Below, one piece after another: positions 12,601 to 23,931 of a DNA stretch of 64,000 nt. This stretch comes from Pseudoscleropodium purum (lineage: Eukaryota > Streptophyta > Bryopsida > Hypnales > Brachytheciaceae). The notes under the pieces were generated by a model. It was not told the DNA's origin and did not search any database. It saw only the letters and a list, made by a program, of their open reading frames with translations. Each line of letters opens with the position of its first letter. The first letter of the stretch is position 1. The stretch spans positions 8,114,173 to 8,178,172 of the forward strand of contig OZ017798.1 in assembly GCA_963969395.1 (NCBI GenBank). The letters run 5' to 3'. Made by a program: the position numbers and the translations under genes.

Positions 12601-14711
12601 TGTTGATGTCGTCATGTTACGAATCGACTGTGATCATGCATTCGTATTTGATTCAAGAGGCCGTTTATGATCATCGTAAAGCTATGGCTTATGTTGCTTT
12701 CTAGAGTGCGTTTGAATACCCTCAAGGAATTCCCAAAAATACAAGTGACCTTTGGTGCGCTAATGCACTTCTATGTCACCACTTCTGAATTTGCAGCTGA
12801 CAAGATGGGGCTTTGAATCTACTACGTTATGAATGTTTTGCCACTCGAACATTTCACATGTTAAATGCTGCTACCGGATCTTAGCAGATATACATATACC
12901 AGTGACCTTTTAATGTGACCGACTCGTTGTCCGTTTTACTTATAGATCTTGCAATGTTTACAAGTTAGTACTTAATTCTTATATGCATGTCTCGAGCTAT
13001 GGTCATTCTAAATTGAAGCTTTGGATGTTCATGCAGGTATGCAGACTCCCATGAACTTGGATAGTGATGAAGATGAATTTGAAAATTTACCAGTCCCTCC
13101 AAGGAGGCATAATACTCCAGCATTTAGTGAAGAACCTTTCACGTATCTTGCCCTCCTGAAAGAGAAGCTATCTGCTGATCCTGGATATAATGGCGCTGTT
13201 GGAAAAATTAAGGTACTTAATTTTCAATTCTATCTTGTGCAGCCTATGTCTTGAATTAGCGGCTGAGTTCAATCTTTTGGAGCTAGCTTTGTCTATCAAT
13301 TCACGTGCATGTTCGAGCTCAACAAACGCAGAGTCATGTTTTTCCGGGTTTTTTACTGTTACGGACTCCAATCCTGAAATCTACAACAATGAAGAGTGCA
13401 AGACTGGTCTTCTGGTTATTTCTAATTGATACAAGCTGGATTGACGGGACCAATGTCTAATTCGAGACAGTCTGTGCTGTTGCAACATACTCCCTGCAGA
13501 TTGTGGAGGGAGAAAGTTACCACGAATTTCAGTGTAATTTGAACGAGTCTGAAAGACTGATTCACAGTGGTTGATTCCAGTGTGTTCTGACAGGCGTGAA
13601 AGACTTCCAGTATAAGGATTGTGATGAATTTACACTTATCGTCCATATTGATGACGGCAGCCTTGTAACCGAGGCGCTCATCCATCATGATGTAAGAACC
13701 GCTGTCTTGTTCTATTTCTGATTACACATACATATATAAATTGTGACTCTGTCTACAGAACAAAGCATGCTTCTGTTTAAAGCCACTGCAAGGTCGACTT
13801 CAGTCCCTATGGTTTCCTGCTTAGAACATATAATTTCACAAGTAGGCACTTATTTTGTTACGTGTTACAGGTAGTGCAGAAAATGGTTGGATTTTCCCCT
13901 AAAGAAGTGAACAGTTCTCTAGCTAAATCAAATTCTCAGGAATCCCGAGAAATGAAGAGCAATATGAAGCGGTTCCAACTTTTTTTGAAGAAGTTCGAGG
14001 TTTGACATCGTTTCTATCTTACTTTCACTCGTATTATGTGATGGATTTAGTCCAAATTCTGGGTTTGTTGGATTCTGCAAGCTACTGTGAGCTGAACATC
14101 AACGTGGGAATGATGTTCTCAACGAAGTAATCACTCTAATTGAATTTGTGCCCATGGTAGAGCATTGCTTGCTTCACTTTCGAGACTTATAAAGTATGTG
14201 TAGAGATCTTTGGTTACAAGAGCCAAGTCTTTTAGTTCAAACTTTTTATCACTATGTATGAATTTCTTGTGCAAAATCAAAGTAGGAGATTGTATATCAC
14301 TATCAGTGACAGTAGACCCCGTTTCCATGCGAAGATTAACGACCATGGCCATCTAGCTAAGCTGTGCTTACACCACTTGCCAAAAAAGTTCAACCAAAGT
14401 AGATGAGTAGATGCGTTGCTTCCAATTTGCCCACAATGGGCTCACTTACCTTAGTAGACTACATCAGGTCCCTAATAGTTTTAGTATCCTTTACTTCAAT
14501 GCCACTGCTTTATGACCATCGATTGGCTGGCTGGGTGCAGGGCTTGATACATGTGCAATACAAGCAATCGCTTGGTATGCCTGTGATTTCGCACATGGAA
14601 GAGGGTGTAACAGATATTGACCTTACTGCGTTGCAGAACCGGGTTGGTAAAGATACGTTGAGACAGCGTGGTCCGAGGATTAAGCCAGAATTTATTGACG
14701 TATCTCCCTAG
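9691..14711 (+). CDS. RMI1: RecQ-mediated genome instability protein 1 (9 exons)
   Basis: Exons 9691-10221, 10617-10787, 11031-11176, 11402-11565, 12069-12533, 13037-13212, 13581-13691, 13871-13999 and 14541-14711 join in frame to 687 aa. An acidic Ser/Asp/Glu-rich start is followed by the RMI1 N-terminal helical region (~100-177, with INVHPEWLDSF), then the OB-fold (DEISDIGAPLRDRY; CLKLSLTDGVQRVIGIEYQP; NVFVRRGVFLL; EVIGGLV). A long low-complexity linker comes next. The C-terminal part (TGVKDFQYKDCDEFTLIVHIDDGS; MKRFQLFLKKFE) matches plant and animal RMI1. Known role: RMI1 holds RecQ helicase and topoisomerase III-alpha together to dissolve double Holliday junctions and limit crossovers in the nucleus. 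The linker has three 20-residue repeats. No stops or frame breaks. Confidence 0.93.
12180..12350 (+). repeat. Three 60-bp tandem repeats inside RMI1 exon 5
   Basis: Encodes about three copies of a 20-residue unit starting ETRLN or ETRSN and continuing with a QQ...PA.GP pattern. Falls in the disordered linker between the OB-fold and the C-terminal domain. Confidence 0.75.
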
Positions 14712-16872
14712 AACTCATGAATGCAACTACCAGTCTTCTTTGGACCTTGGTTGCTGGAGTGTTGAACAGGTAGACATTTTTGCATGACTACTGCACTTCT
14801 TTGTGATTATCATGCTGCACTGCTTGGTTCCATGCTGTTGACCACAGTAATGAAACGCATTGCAGAAAAGAATCATTTACCAATGAAACTCCTGCCATTG
14901 GTTGAAGAACTGCGGTACCACCAACATAATTGTTGAGGGCTGCTTTCCGACAGTCCAAGAGTTCGCACAGGGTTGGTCCACAGTTACCTCCAAAAGATGT
15001 ACAATGAAACGCCAGACGGATCGTAGGTGAATTTTGCACGTTTTGTGCTGGCGTACGTAAAACTGGCACAAAATGTCAATGAAAGCTGAAACTTTCAATC
15101 AGCTGGTACCCCTATGATATCGACCTTTTACTCTGCGGATCTTGGGTGCTGTGAGTGGAGTATTGCGAGGATTCTTCAAACCAAATGAGCTGGTGAACTC
15201 ATGACAAAATGAAAGATTGTAAGGACTCAACTGTTCGTCATGACCCATGGGGCTACACCCAGACTTGTAGTTCTGTAACATTGTGACAAAATGCTCATTG
15301 CATGTGGAGTGACAAACGAAGTGTAGCCACCGGAAATGCCTGTTATTACTTGGAGTTCTGTACCCATGACCCACAAAATCTCCTTGCATTTAAAAGTGGC
15401 ATTAAAAGACAGACGTGAGTTGGATTGCTATTATTTTGAGTTTATTATATTTAGCTGAATGGAGTTTTTTGTGGGTCATGTCTTATTTTTGAAGAGAATT
15501 CTAATACTATAAGACATGCATTTTGGGATAAGTTATCAACTGTTGAACTTGGCAGTAGTGAGTCACAATCAAAAACTCAGTCTTCTCTGAACTATGAGTA
15601 TTGTGTGTAAAATGTCTCTTATGGAAGCCCCTGGTTGACTGTGGTAGGACGTAAGGTAGAAGTCCCTATTTTGGACAGGCCCCCTATAATTGCTTTGTAG
15701 GTTAATCTATTGTGGACAACAACTGAATGCAATGGTCATTGAAAAAAATTCTTGCTTTGTACCTTCTTGTTCACTCATCTCTCTTCCCTCTTGGCCTAGG
15801 GAAAAGTGCCAAAGCTAACCAAATGAATATTGTATTGAATATGGGTCCAGGTACAAAATCTGCTTTTATATTCATATTTATCTTTGGAGAATTTTTTTTG
15901 GCTTTTTTGCCATTCTTCCATAACCTTATTTTTGCATACATTGAACTAAGTTTTGCATGACTTTTGTACATCATCTAGTTTGAAATGCTTAAGCTATTTG
16001 AAATAGGTACTTGTACCTTATGAGAATTTCATTTTGGCACATTACTTGTTTGAGTGCCAGTTGCATAATAACTACTATAGTTGCTTTTTTAATGTATTTG
16101 TACCAGCAAGGACTATGCATATGTATATTTTATGTTTGATAGGATCATGAATTGAGGATGTGATACTAGAAAATTGATGTTATTTTTTGTGAAAGTCAAA
16201 TTCAGACATAAATTAAGTATTTTTGGGAGTGACTAAATGTTTAGAATATTACAAGTGAAATATTACTAACCAATAATATACTACTACCAACACTTTTAAC
16301 TGTTTGAATCCACTTTGCATGCAATAATGAAACTATTTCGCTACTCACCTATTGCATTAGACCATGTACAGTGAAGAGATTTGGATCATGTCATTTCATC
16401 ACTTCTTTTACTATAAAATAGGTTAAATAATTGTCCCCAATGAATTCACCTACTTCATTTGTAACTACTTTGTAAAACAAACTCTTATAGTTTTTGCATT
16501 GTTTAATCCTTAAAGAGCTTGAAAGTCTTTTGCAACTATATAATATATTATGAATTTGGTGGTATTTGATCACAAAAACATTGATCCAATACTTTTTGGG
16601 TACAAAATAAACTAATGATCATAATAGTATGTAAATAATAATGTATCACAATTCACATATTACACCACAATTAAAGAATTGTAAAGCTAAATACAAATCA
16701 TATAGAAGGCCCCTAAGGACCTTTTTAGGGTTAAGAGAACCTAGACTCTATTTTGGATAGATCTATTCTCAACACTTTGAAAATCTATAGTTTATTTATA
16801 GTATAATTATTGTGCATTTTTACAATAGCATTCTCAAATATTATTTTGTTGTTAACTATGAATGAATATAAT
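14712..16872. other. Intergenic region after RMI1
   Basis: Starts with the RMI1 3' UTR. Several short frames on both strands (14788-15389) have no recognisable similarity and no splice logic. From ~15900 the sequence is AT-rich and repeat-like. No gene supported. Confidence 0.4.
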
Positions 16873-18048
16873 TTAATCCCTAAAGGACCAAACTATGGTT
16901 TTTGGCAACATAGAAATTTTGGGCAAGTGCGTGTGACTAGAGATTTTCATGTTTTTGGTGCAAATTTTGATAGAAGGTGTAGACAAGGAATATCTTTCAT
17001 GTGCACTAAATTTCAAGACATTTGGAAATATGAGTGAAAAGTTATAGCCTAATATGTAGTTTGTTTCTCAACTCGGGTAGTCTAGGCAAATCTGAAAAAA
17101 TCACTTTTTTCAAAAACCCAAATCTAAAATTAGTTTTCTAGATTTATATATACATTAAAAGCTTTGAATCATTCCATTTTGATCAATGAGTCAAAAATTA
17201 TGAAGTGTTTTAGTTTGTAGGTAGTTATGGATTCTCTACCCCAAAATAAACTTTGAAGTCCTTTATTGAACTCAATTTCCAATATTTTTGGAAAAAAATA
17301 AAAACATTAGGTGAAATTTTTTTATTACAAAATTACAACCAGTCAACCATTGGATTGGCATTTTTCAATTCCATACATAAATTGTTAATAATTTAATATT
17401 TTGAAACATTTTCTACATCTTTCTACTTATTAATTTTTTCCTATATGTTGTACAATTTCAAATGATCTAAAAATTTTCAAGCATGTAGCCAACATGACTT
17501 GAAAAATGAATCTAAAGAGTTGCAATCATTTTGAACATTTTTTCATACAAATGTGACCTTGTGAAGTAGGGTTGACACGACGTCCAAACGTCTGGACACG
17601 GACGTTGTGTCTGCAGCGTCCACTGACATTCATGGTCCTAACAGACGCAACGTCCGCCTGTCCGCCCGTCCGGCCAATCGACACGCGGACTGATGTGGTC
17701 CGCACGATCTGGGCGTCCGCCTCGGGCCGTCCGCCCCGCCCGTCCGCTTTCCGATGGCGGGAAGGACGCTATGTCTGCCAGCGTCTAGACGTTCGGGTTA
17801 CGGACGCTTTTTTCGGGCGGACATAGAGATTCGTCAACCCTGTTGTGAAGTTCAACTGTCCAGTTTTTGCAAGGACAAAAAAATGATTTTTGTCACTTCA
17901 AATGCTAATATCTTGCAATCTAGATGGTGGAAATTTCTGAAATTCTTATTACATCTTTTCAAACTAGTGTACTACAAGATCCTATGGTTAAAATGGTAGT
18001 TTTTGAGTGTTTTTGGCAAAAACATAGTCAAAGAACTTTAGGGGTTAA
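16873..18048 (+). mobile_element. 0.9-kb TIR element, copy A, split by a hAT MITE
   Basis: Left end TTAATCCCTAAAGGACC and right end, read in reverse, TTAACCCCTAAAGTTCTT; each is followed by an ACTATG(G)TTTTTG block. Internal order matches the copy at 31077-32013: the ACATAG(A/C)AATTTTG block, the AAAGCTTTGAATCATTC block and the AAGGACAAAAAAATGATTTT block. Removing the 284 bp added by the inner insertion leaves 892 bp, close to the 937 bp of the other copies. No coding capacity. Confidence 0.7.
17567..17842. mobile_element. GC-rich hAT-type MITE with 8-bp target duplication
   Basis: Ends are TAGGGTTGAC and, read in reverse, CAGGGTTGAC, flanked on both sides by TTGTGAAG (17559-17566 and 17843-17850). 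An 8-bp duplication plus (T/C)AGGG ends is the hAT signature. The 276-bp interior is far richer in GC than its surroundings and packed with CGTCC/GGACG and GTCCGC motifs in both directions, as expected of subterminal transposase-binding repeats. It encodes no transposase, so it is non-autonomous. It interrupts the 0.9-kb element and is therefore younger. Confidence 0.85.
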
Positions 18049-19291
18049 TAAATGTTGATTCTAACTAGAACTTTTTTTTTTTTTCTCTCTTGAATATGAT
18101 AGTTGAATTCATAAATGCCTGTTACAAAGAAAATTTACCATCTAGATACCTTGGAAAAGTTGTTTGTCAACTCACTTTATTTTAGAGATTGGAAGGTTTT
18201 GTGAATAACCATTTGCAAGTAGAATCAAGACATTCCAATAAGAAATTAATTTTTTTGTGATTTTCATTGTTTGTCAGGATGAAATCAGTAAAGCATAGAT
18301 AGACCCATCCTAAACCATATACTAAAAGTGTTCCCTCTCTAGGAGCATTGTCACTCAAAGTTTGTTGGAGCTAAATTGGTAAAGCATGTGAAGACCCATG
18401 CTAAACCACATTGATGCTCCAAGTGCATTGTCATGATGTTGAAAGGTTGCTAAGATTGTAATAATGAGTGGGTGACCCAAATCAGAGGGTCCAATGATTG
18501 ACAACATTGGGTTGTTCTATTTTATGTCTATTCAGCATTGTTTTGTCCTTTTCCTTGCTTCTAAACCCTGATAAGCTTAGTACTGTACAACTCAAGCTCA
18601 CGTGGCTTAGTTTAAAATTTCAAGCCTCATAGCAATCTAGAAAAAGGAGATTGCATCCCCCTATCAACTGCAGAGAATTGTCGGATCACTGTACATTGCA
18701 AGCAAATTGAGACTCTTCAATCGCAGCAGAGGCTTGGCACGTGAAGTTTGAAGATTTCTACACAACTGTGAGATAATGAGGTCTTGCAATGGCCCTCACA
18801 AGCTCAAGATCGTGTCCAAAGAGAGCTGCAGATTATTCTTAATTGAAGAGTTCCAAGAATCTTGAGAGCTTGAGATTGTTCGAGGGTTAGTCTGCTCACT
18901 CCTTGCTGCACTTTGGTTTCAGAGGCAACCATTCATATGCACGTGCAAAAAACTAATAATTAAATTTCTCTAGAATAAATAAATAAATAAAATAAGTAAA
19001 ACTTGTAAGCCAAAAGCTGGAAATACCACCAAAACTCCGAAAGTGAGACTGGAGACAACACACCACTGTAGGCAGCAGCTGGGCCAAATTCCCATTGGCT
19101 TTTATTTGTTGAATGTACACATTGAAGGTCCAGCTGCAAGTTGTTGTAAGTATGAACTGACAATCCTTGGGAGTCGTGACTGATATCCCTTACATAAAAA
19201 CTACAAAGCTGCAGTGAGCAAGCATGTCAACTGTCTGCAGAGGATGTCCGGTACAGTACCCAATCCTCGCGCTCTTTAATTTCGCAGCAGC
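18049..19291. other. Intergenic region, 3' side of the amino-acid transporter
   Basis: No gene seen. 18290-18440 holds two diverged copies of a block containing GTAAAGCAT...GACCCAT.CTAAACCA, about 100 bp apart. The part near 19200 is probably the 3' UTR of the minus-strand transporter. Confidence 0.35.
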
Positions 19292-22200
19292 TCATTCGTA
19301 GAACTTAAAAGTGGAGGCATCCACAATAATGGCGCGCAAGCCGCCAATGGACGACACCACCATGAGCAGCACTCCCACGATGATGATGACCCAGTTCAAG
19401 ATCCATGAGAAGCTGAACCTCTTGGGCTTCACGATGCACAGCCAGATGATGCACGGCAACTGCAACCACATTGATACACAATCAATCATGGGTACTTTTG
19501 ATACTTCCAAGGGGAGGATCAGTTATTACCGACTGAGGAAATTTCATTGGTAACTATATATGGTTTTGTATCAATAAGTCTTGAAGAGGTTCTGGTCACA
19601 CATGTTGAGCAAATTACAGCTGACGAAACTAATATGTATTGCAAGAAATGGCGTATTAATAGTGTATGCAGATGTTGTAAGAGATACGCTCTATTGATCA
19701 AGTTTCCGAATTCATGTGGGTCAAGCTTAGCATCATGGGCCAATATAATATATGGCGTTTGAAAGAGGATGAGATTGTCTACTTACAAAGTAGGTGGTGG
19801 GAGCGAAGGCAAAGCCGCCGAAGAAGCCCAGCAGAGCTCCAAAGAAGGGGAATGTCATGCCAATGAATGCCGTGAAAGCTGCCACACCAATCAATCAGAG
19901 AGAAGACGGTTTCAGATCTTGGCGAGTGATTAGCAGAAACCATTGCATTGTTTAGTTTCTCAATGCGCACCCTCTATATGCAATGCAACGTGCAATCACG
20001 GGAACCTAACACTGCACCAGAATTTGAACAAAATTTTGCCAAAATTTGGGCAAAATCACAAAACAAGGCAAAGGGCATTGCGTATAGGGCATCCTGTATG
20101 CAATGCCAGTTGCCATCCAGTTTCCATGCAAGCTATACTCGAATTTTGCCAGATCGAATTTGTGCAAAATGAATTCACAACAAACTAGGTGGAACAAAAC
20201 TCGTCCAATTCCCTCCCTTGCACCCCCAATTACTGAATGACTTCCCCCTAGACAGACAGTCCAACATACCAACATAACTCGACCGCGTGATGATCCTGAG
20301 CATCCTGGACGGCGCCATCCCCAACCTCTTAACCAGCACACTCTCCAGCATATCAAACACGGGCATGGCATAGATCTGATAACTCCCGATCACATGCACC
20401 ACCACCATGAGATTCGCCACCGCCACCAACCACTCCGGCCTCGCCACATACGTAATAATGTTGTCCCCGACCTGGTTTCCATACGCCCAGTACCCGATGA
20501 TGGCCACAGGGAAGTAGCAGATGGCCACCACCAGATACGCCAGCACCACGCCCTTCCACATGGGCACCTTGGACGGCGTCTCTTTTGTGGAAGGGATGGT
20601 GGCTTGAATCTCGAGCACCACGTTGTGGCCGGCGTAGGCGAAGGCGACGGTGCCGAGCGCGTTGAAGGCGCCGAACATGTGGCCGACCATGGATTGGTTC
20701 TTGAGGTGGTAGTTGGCAGTGCCGCCGGTGAGGGGAGGAGAGCTGTGGCCGTAAGCGGCGGGAATGGCCCAAGCGATGGTGGAGTAGCTGCAAACACAAA
20801 AATGGGAACCAGAAGATAGTAAATCCATAAGAATTAATCGAGATCGAATGCGTTGATTCAACTAGCTGTGGCAAGCTTGGTTTTCCAGAAACAAGCAAGT
20901 GAAGATAGGTAACAATTACAAGCTCTGGTTTGCCAACAAGAAGGAAGTGAAGATCAGAGGATAGATATCCACAAGAATGTCGGATTCATCATCGCAATGC
21001 TGACGACTTTCGACGTTAGTTGCGGCAAGCCTTGGTTTGCAAAAAAATAGCAAGGTAAGGTCTACAAGTAAACATTACAAGCTAGCTAGCTGTTGTTTGC
21101 AACAAACTAGCAAATTAAGACTAGTAATATTGTTCTAACAGCTGGACTTTTAGTTAAATATGTGCACAAGAGCATAGTATTAAGAATGCACGCAGTAGTA
21201 GAAAGTTATGACAGTCGAGTTATTGGGTTAATTAGTTAGAAGGTAGAAACGGGAATCCCCAGCAGAATTTACAGGCATCCAGATTCTCCCGAGTACGTTA
21301 TTGTTTGTTGTTGCTTCTTGTGGGAGTATTTTGTGATCTCACAGGCAAATAATCGGCAAATGCAAACGTACTTGGCTGCATTACTTGAGGTTATATCCTG
21401 GGCAGGCAGTTTGTGTTATGAGTGATGGAGTACATATGATTGTCTCGATCTTACCTTAAGGACATGATGGCGGCTGCGAGCGACACGCCTGCAATGGAGT
21501 TGAAATTGGGCAGCTGCGAGAGGAAGAAGTGCACAGACGAGAAGATGGCAATCCACGCGGTCGTGTGCTTCTGCAAGGGGCAGCTCCCCGTGCACACGAT
21601 CTCGTAGAACCTCTCCAACGATTTCCCCCCCGTGACCATGTAGACGATGTCCACGCCCACCTCCACGATCAGTTGCTGGGGCACCACGATCCACAAGCCC
21701 AGCTTCTCACCAAAAGCCTCCTGCCCGAGCTCATGGTAGCGGTCGAAGCGCTTGCCCGGTACCATCTCGTGCATCTCCACCATTTGCCAAAGCGTGTAGA
21801 GCGTGATGAGCCAGGAGATCACCAGAACCGTCACTCCAGGACCCCTAAATGATAATAATTCCACAGAAGTCCATGCCAATGCTTTCAGTCAAATAATGCA
21901 TAGAATCGTCGGTATAAACATAAGCATGCCTCTAGAAATTTATCACTTTTATTAGTAAAAGAAAGGAGCTACGCATAACATGGTTTACCAGGTAGCAGAA
22001 TAACTATGGAAGACGCAAGAATTTTACAGGAAGATATGTGAGAAGGATAGTATTGTCATTATCAATGTCACATGAATGTGAATTACATATATTGTCATTA
22101 GATTCTAAACAAGCAACTACGCTATAAGAAGCTTTGTTCCTGTAGTATTGACTTTTGGAATAAGATTATCCTATAAAAACTTCCTCACATGTACATAACT

Positions 22201-23931
22201 TTTGTCAATGCAAAGTCTCCTCCCTAAATTGGCCCAGAGCCAATGAAAAGATGCACAAGGTGGCCAACAAAAGACAGACTCTAAGTAAGAGTGAAGTTGG
22301 TTTTAATTAGGGTAAAGAATCTGCCTAGTCTAGAGTCGTTCTTACCAAGTGAGGTAGACCATGGCATTGGGCAAGCCCAGCACGCCGGCGCCCACCATAG
22401 CCGTGACATTGTGGAAAGTGGAGTACCACCATTTCGCGTTCCGGTCGCCGGTCACGGGCAACCAGTCGTCCACGCTCTTCCCCACAGTCTTCTTGTGCCC
22501 AGTCTCCTCCAAATGCTCCTGCACACATCCACCATCACGGACGGCAAATTAACTAAGTTAGTTAGCTACAGTTGCTTGTATCCCACAAGAACAGCAACCG
22601 TCAACAGCATCCGTCAACAAAAGAAACATGATAGAGACAGAAAGCCGAAAAACAGGAAGAGCTAGCTTCAGCAATGTTGTCCTTGCAAAGAAATTTAGAT
22701 ATCCCGGAAGTTGAGATGCCGTGTGAGGGAGCGTGTCTGTAGAAGGACGAGCTGGAGGCGTGAAGTTGGTGAGCAGGACGCGGCCGGCACTAGATATAGT
22801 CACAGTACAATTGATTGCCGGTGTGCACGTGAGTGCTCTTCACGAACTCACGGTGGTGCTCGCTGCACACGAGAAATCCGTGCACTAACAGATAGTAACT
22901 GATACCCCGGGATTGCTGTATTCCAGGTGCTAGCTTGACGAACAGCAAAAGGTTGGGATTTGGGAAGCCTGGTCGGAGTGCTGACGGAACAGACGATTGA
23001 AACGCAGATCGCAAAGCATAAAGAACTGACGGCGATCGAATTATTAAATTGCTGCAAGTTTGTGTAGAATCAGAAATGCGAGACACGCCGACTACCGTTG
23101 CTGAACTAGAGTAAACACACACACACACTCACACACACACACACACTCCGATTAACAAGCGAGTGTTCACATGATTGTCCTGCCGGCCCGAAGAGTCCGT
23201 TGCAAACCGAGGATTTGGAAAAGTACACTACGAAGCTCGCCGCCCCGATCACATGAATGCAGCCACAGCCCACAAAAGCTAGAACCTAAACTTCAATGAA
23301 GTCGTTTCTTAGAAATTAAACTAAGTGAGCTGATTTGGAGTCGGTACTGATTGTCACAATCCTTTGATCGATTTAACCCGAAATGTATTCGATTTCCACG
23401 AGAATCTCTTTAGCTACTCCACTTTCGTTACCCGGCCCGCACGTGCACGGAAGCTAGCTACTCAATCACACAACATTATCAACTGATCCCAAGCCTAATC
23501 GCGACCATGGCGTATAAAAATAAATACCGCACCCTTGTCAGATCTTACGAGTAAGCGTGCCGATTATATAAGCATGAAAAAGAAGTAATAAATTAGGGAC
23601 ATGGCTGCAGATCGATACCTCCAAGCGCTAGCTACAAGGCAAAGGAAAGGAGGACGGGCGCGGAGAATGCACTAACATACTTCTGAACTAGCAGAGGGGA
23701 AGGCTATGTTCCCCGAAAGACTACCAAACAAATTTACTTTACAATGTTACAAACAACCCAACCACTCAAGCCTACAAGATTCAAGCAAGACTCTAGCTAA
23801 GTTAATATATCCCACACACCACGAGCACGCGCGCCCGCCCAAGCACCTTAAACTCCACGCAGAGATCAGATCCACTACAGTACCTGAAAAGCTTCACGTG
23901 TGGAAAGGCTAGCATCCGGATTATCTGCCAT
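19292..23931 (-). CDS. LHT1-like: Lysine/histidine transporter-like amino-acid permease (6 exons)
   Basis: Exons in coding order: 23884-23931, 22346-22518, 21455-21844, 20270-20787, 19787-19878, 19292-19459; all junctions keep frame and give 462 aa (LHT1 is ~446). The start [15 protein letters not shown] comes from a 48-nt first exon followed by a 1.4-kb intron. Family marks are [39 protein letters not shown], the STIAW segment, [22 protein letters not shown]-like FAPTTYF, and the end [13 protein letters not shown]...STFKFYE. About eleven hydrophobic segments are expected. Known role: proton-coupled uptake of neutral and acidic amino acids at the plasma membrane (AAAP family). The last ATG before the exon was chosen; it gives the family's usual short cytosolic N-terminus. 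Confidence 0.94.
23114..23147. repeat. (CA)n microsatellite in the first intron of the transporter
   Basis: Run of CA dinucleotides with one interrupting T, between exons 1 and 2 of the LHT-like gene. Confidence 0.9.

Noticed and set aside
15771..15974. Frames of ~67-77 aa on both strands at 15727-15974
   Set aside because: Hydrophobic and overlapping on both strands, no homology, in repeat-like DNA.
17572..17826. 84-aa plus-strand frame in GC-rich DNA
   Set aside because: Lies wholly inside the hAT MITE; openness comes from its GC-rich repeat composition.
20394..20819. 141-aa plus-strand and other overlapping frames across 20175-20898
   Set aside because: Antisense or shifted shadows of exon 4 of the amino-acid transporter, which has clear homology and splice sites.
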